Assembly: GCA_903842575.1 (NCBI GenBank)
Contig: CAIMMM010000172.1
Span: 1-53,850 of the forward strand
Length of the DNA: 53,850 bases
Reading direction: 5' to 3'
Origin: an uncultured Bacteroidota bacterium
GTDB taxonomy: Bacteria > Bacteroidota > Bacteroidia > Flavobacteriales > Flavobacteriaceae
The notes beneath the pieces were generated by a model, which worked only from the letters and a program-made list of their open reading frames with translations, was not told where the DNA came from and made no database searches. Within the stretch, counting starts at the first letter, position 1; each line of letters begins with the position of its first letter. The translations under genes were made by a program, and so were the position numbers. This document shows, piece by piece, positions 51,711 through 53,850 of the stretch.

Positions 51711-53850
51711 TGTCCTTCTTCATTGAAGTAATTCTACCACTTTCACTTCCCAAAACTTTCACTTATTGTGTTTCGGAAGCAGAATACAATTACATGCAAA
51801 TAGGGATGCGTGTTGCCGTTCCTTTTGGAAAAAACAAAATTTACACTGCTTTGGTGATTGAGTTACATCAAAACGCACCTGTTTTATACGAAGCCAAAGA
51901 AATACAAGAAATTTTAGACTTAAAACCCATCGTCAACGAGTTGCAAATTAACCATTGGCTATGGATTTCAAATTATTATATGTGTGCCATTGGCGATGTT
52001 TATCGTGGCGCATTACCATCGGCACTTTTGCTGGAAAGTGAAACCATAATATCACTAAAAAGCGAAACTTTTGTGGATGAAGCTTCTTTATCCGATGAAG
52101 AATTTTTGGTTCATCAAGCCTTGCAACAGCAGAGTTCTTTGAAAGTAAAGGATATTATTTCAATATTAAACAAGAAAAATATCTTTCCTATTATTCAAAA
52201 ACTCATCAATAAAAACATTCTTTTTCTTCAGGAAGAAATGTTGGAAGAATACAAACCCAAACTCATTAGATATATTCGTTTACATAAACAATATCAAGTG
52301 GAGGAAGGTTTAAAGGCTTTATTGGAAGATTTAAAAAGTGCCAATAAACAAAAAGAAGTGGTGCTTTGTTTTTTTCAATTACAAGCACAAGAAACCCGAG
52401 GCCGAGCCGAAGCTAAAAAATCAATTTCACTAAAACAACTCACAGAAACTGCCAATTCATCAACCGCTATTATCAAAGCATTGATTGATAAACAAATTTT
52501 TGAAGAATATTTCATCCAAGAAGACAGAGTAAATTTTGATAAAAACAAAACCGGAAGCCAATTTTCTTTAAGTAAAGCTCAACAAAAAGCTTTTGATGAA
52601 ATTAAGAAAAGTTTTATTGAAAAAGAAGTGTGTCTTTTGCATGGTGTAACCTCTAGTGGTAAAACAGAAATTTATACCAAGTTAATTGAAGAATATATTG
52701 AACAAGGGAAACAAGTATTATACTTGTTACCGGAAATTGCACTAACAACTCAGTTAGTCTCTAGATTGACGCAATATTTTGGAAATAAAGTGGCGGTTTT
52801 TCATTCTAAATATAGCAACAACGAACGCGTTGAGGTTTGGAATCAGGTTTTGAACTGTTCGGAGAAAGCGCAAATTGTGATTGGTGCAAGGTCAGCTTTG
52901 TTTTTACCATTTTCTAATTTAGGTTTAATCATAGTAGATGAAGAACACGAACAAACTTTTAAACAGCAAGACCCTGCGCCAAGATATCACGCTCGTGATG
53001 CGGCAATTGTTCTAGCAAGTGCTCATCAATCCAAAGTTTTATTAGGCTCGGCAACGCCAAGTATAGAAACCTATTTCAATGCGCAATCCAATAAATATGG
53101 GTTGGTGACGATTGCCGAACGGTTTGGGAAAGTACAAATACCTAATGTTGAATTAGTGGATTTGAAAGACAGCTATTTTCGAAAACGCATGAAAGGTCAT
53201 TTTAGTACCACTTTGATTGATGCCATTGCAGAAGCTTTTTCATTGGGAGAACAAGTAATTTTATTTCAAAACCGAAGAGGATTTTCTCCTGTTTTGGAAT
53301 GTATGACGTGTGGTCACGTTCCTCAATGTCAGCAATGTGATGTGAGTTTAACGTATCATAAATTTAAAAGCCAATTGCGCTGTCATTATTGTGGCTATGC
53401 CATGGCAAAACCAACCAATTGTCACAGTTGTTCCAGTGTGCATTTAACCACAAAAGGTTTTGGAACCGAACAAATCGAACTGGAATTAGCCGAATTGTTT
53501 CCTGCCAAGAATATTAAAAGGATGGATCAAGATACAACGAGAGGTAAATACAGTTTTGAGAAATTGATAGATAGTTTTAAAAATAGAGAAATTGATGTTT
53601 TGGTTGGGACCCAAATGTTGGCCAAAGGATTGGATTTTGATAATGTTTCTTTAGTGGGTATTATGAATGCGGATAATATGTTGTATCATCCTGATTTTAG
53701 AGCTTTTGAAAGAAGTTTTCAAATGATGACTCAGGTTTCCGGAAGAGCTGGAAGGTCAGAAAAGAGAGGTAAAGTTATTATTCAAACCTATAATCCGGTT
53801 CATAATGTGATTCAGCAAGTGACTAATAATGATTATGAAGGAATGTATAA
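51710..53850 (+). CDS. priA: Primosomal protein N' (PriA), 3' end outside window
   Basis: The first 713 codons are present; the end is beyond the window. The ATG shares its A with the yihY stop (TAATG). The N-terminal DNA-binding domain (SFFIEVILPLSLPKTFTYCV) is followed by the helicase core with Walker A GVTSSGKTE (about 310), Walker B DEEH (about 409) and SATPSIE. A zinc-binding module of paired cysteines follows (CMTCGHVPQCQQCD, CHYCG, CHSC; about 530-590). Helicase motif V, GTQMLAKGLDF, is in the available part. PriA restarts stalled replication forks. Confidence 0.95.
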   Translation, partial: MSFFIEVILPLSLPKTFTYCVSEAEYNYMQIGMRVAVPFGKNKIYTALVIELHQNAPVLYEAKEIQEILDLKPIVNELQINHWLWISNYYMCAIGDVYRGALPSALLLESETIISLKSETFVDEASLSDEEFLVHQALQQQSSLKVKDIISILNKKNIFPIIQKLINKNILFLQEEMLEEYKPKLIRYIRLHKQYQVEEGLKALLEDLKSANKQKEVVLCFFQLQAQETRGRAEAKKSISLKQLTETANSSTAIIKALIDKQIFEEYFIQEDRVNFDKNKTGSQFSLSKAQQKAFDEIKKSFIEKEVCLLHGVTSSGKTEIYTKLIEEYIEQGKQVLYLLPEIALTTQLVSRLTQYFGNKVAVFHSKYSNNERVEVWNQVLNCSEKAQIVIGARSALFLPFSNLGLIIVDEEHEQTFKQQDPAPRYHARDAAIVLASAHQSKVLLGSATPSIETYFNAQSNKYGLVTIAERFGKVQIPNVELVDLKDSYFRKRMKGHFSTTLIDAIAEAFSLGEQVILFQNRRGFSPVLECMTCGHVPQCQQCDVSLTYHKFKSQLRCHYCGYAMAKPTNCHSCSSVHLTTKGFGTEQIELELAELFPAKNIKRMDQDTTRGKYSFEKLIDSFKNREIDVLVGTQMLAKGLDFDNVSLVGIMNADNMLYHPDFRAFERSFQMMTQVSGRAGRSEKRGKVIIQTYNPVHNVIQQVTNNDYEGMY

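Noticed and set aside
1..53850. Defence island, phage, integrative element or biosynthetic cluster
   Set aside because: Every large frame belongs to a recognisable housekeeping or envelope family; no integrase, transposase, restriction, toxin-antitoxin or synthase signature was seen.

Overview
The window reads as ordinary chromosome of a Flavobacterium-like member of the Bacteroidetes. The evidence is the AT-rich sequence, the recurring Bacteroidetes -7 box TAnnTTTG upstream of about twenty genes, the near absence of Shine-Dalgarno sequences, lipoproteins with CxxDD/CDD starts, and families typical of Flavobacteriaceae (DUF6048/DUF6452, DUF4293 beside rho, DUF2027-Smr, fused E1 alpha-beta dehydrogenase, DUF4369/DUF5106 thioredoxin-like proteins). 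I see no tRNA, rRNA, CRISPR array, transposase, integrase or phage gene.

Layout. 1-8.7 kb: a partial secreted thioredoxin-like protein, a small membrane protein, an rlmD-DUF6452-DUF6048 operon, a DUF1697 protein, a divergent NRAMP-family transporter, ornithine aminotransferase with a long leader, and small membrane proteins. 8.9-18.3 kb: a Smr-domain protein, a duplicated-domain lipoprotein, a cysteine desulfurase, an mlaE-F-D lipid-transport operon, a secreted propeller/M28/PDZ peptidase and lpdA. 18.3-30.8 kb: a truA/ABC exporter/YjdF-like operon, a phosphoesterase, an orphan LuxR-type regulator, DUF4293, rho, an SRPBCC protein, divergent pyrE and NUDIX genes, a DbpA-like helicase, and ddl-coaD-phnA. 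30.9-44.8 kb: a structured intergenic element, PASTA protein and rluD, fused E1 dehydrogenase, a degenerate M1-peptidase/outer-membrane protein, a LOG-family protein, uvrA, a ClC channel, a decayed ggt remnant and acpH. 44.8-53.85 kb: glmM, two tandem DUF885 metallopeptidases, nadC, yihY and a 3'-truncated priA.

How the genes fit together: most are housekeeping. Cell-wall and envelope functions recur (glmM, ddl, PASTA protein, MlaEFD, ABC exporter, outer-membrane proteins). So do translation and RNA functions (rlmD, truA, rluD, DbpA-like helicase, rho) and cofactor or nucleotide synthesis (coaD, nadC, pyrE, cysteine desulfurase). LpdA is the E3 partner expected for the fused E1.

I found no convincing new multi-gene system. 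The best leads are: (1) a set of five genes whose -7 box ends exactly 4 nt before the ATG, implying nearly leaderless mRNAs, including pyrE, whose -7 box contains the start codon of the divergent NUDIX gene; (2) a ggt gene reduced to its two ends, with a CAATGG motif at the junction; (3) a ten-codon leader ORF with AGA-AGG codons before ornithine aminotransferase; (4) a structured repeat resembling the Flavo-1 RNA motif; (5) an NRAMP homologue lacking most canonical metal ligands; (6) an apparently inactive M1-type peptidase joined to a probable outer-membrane barrel.
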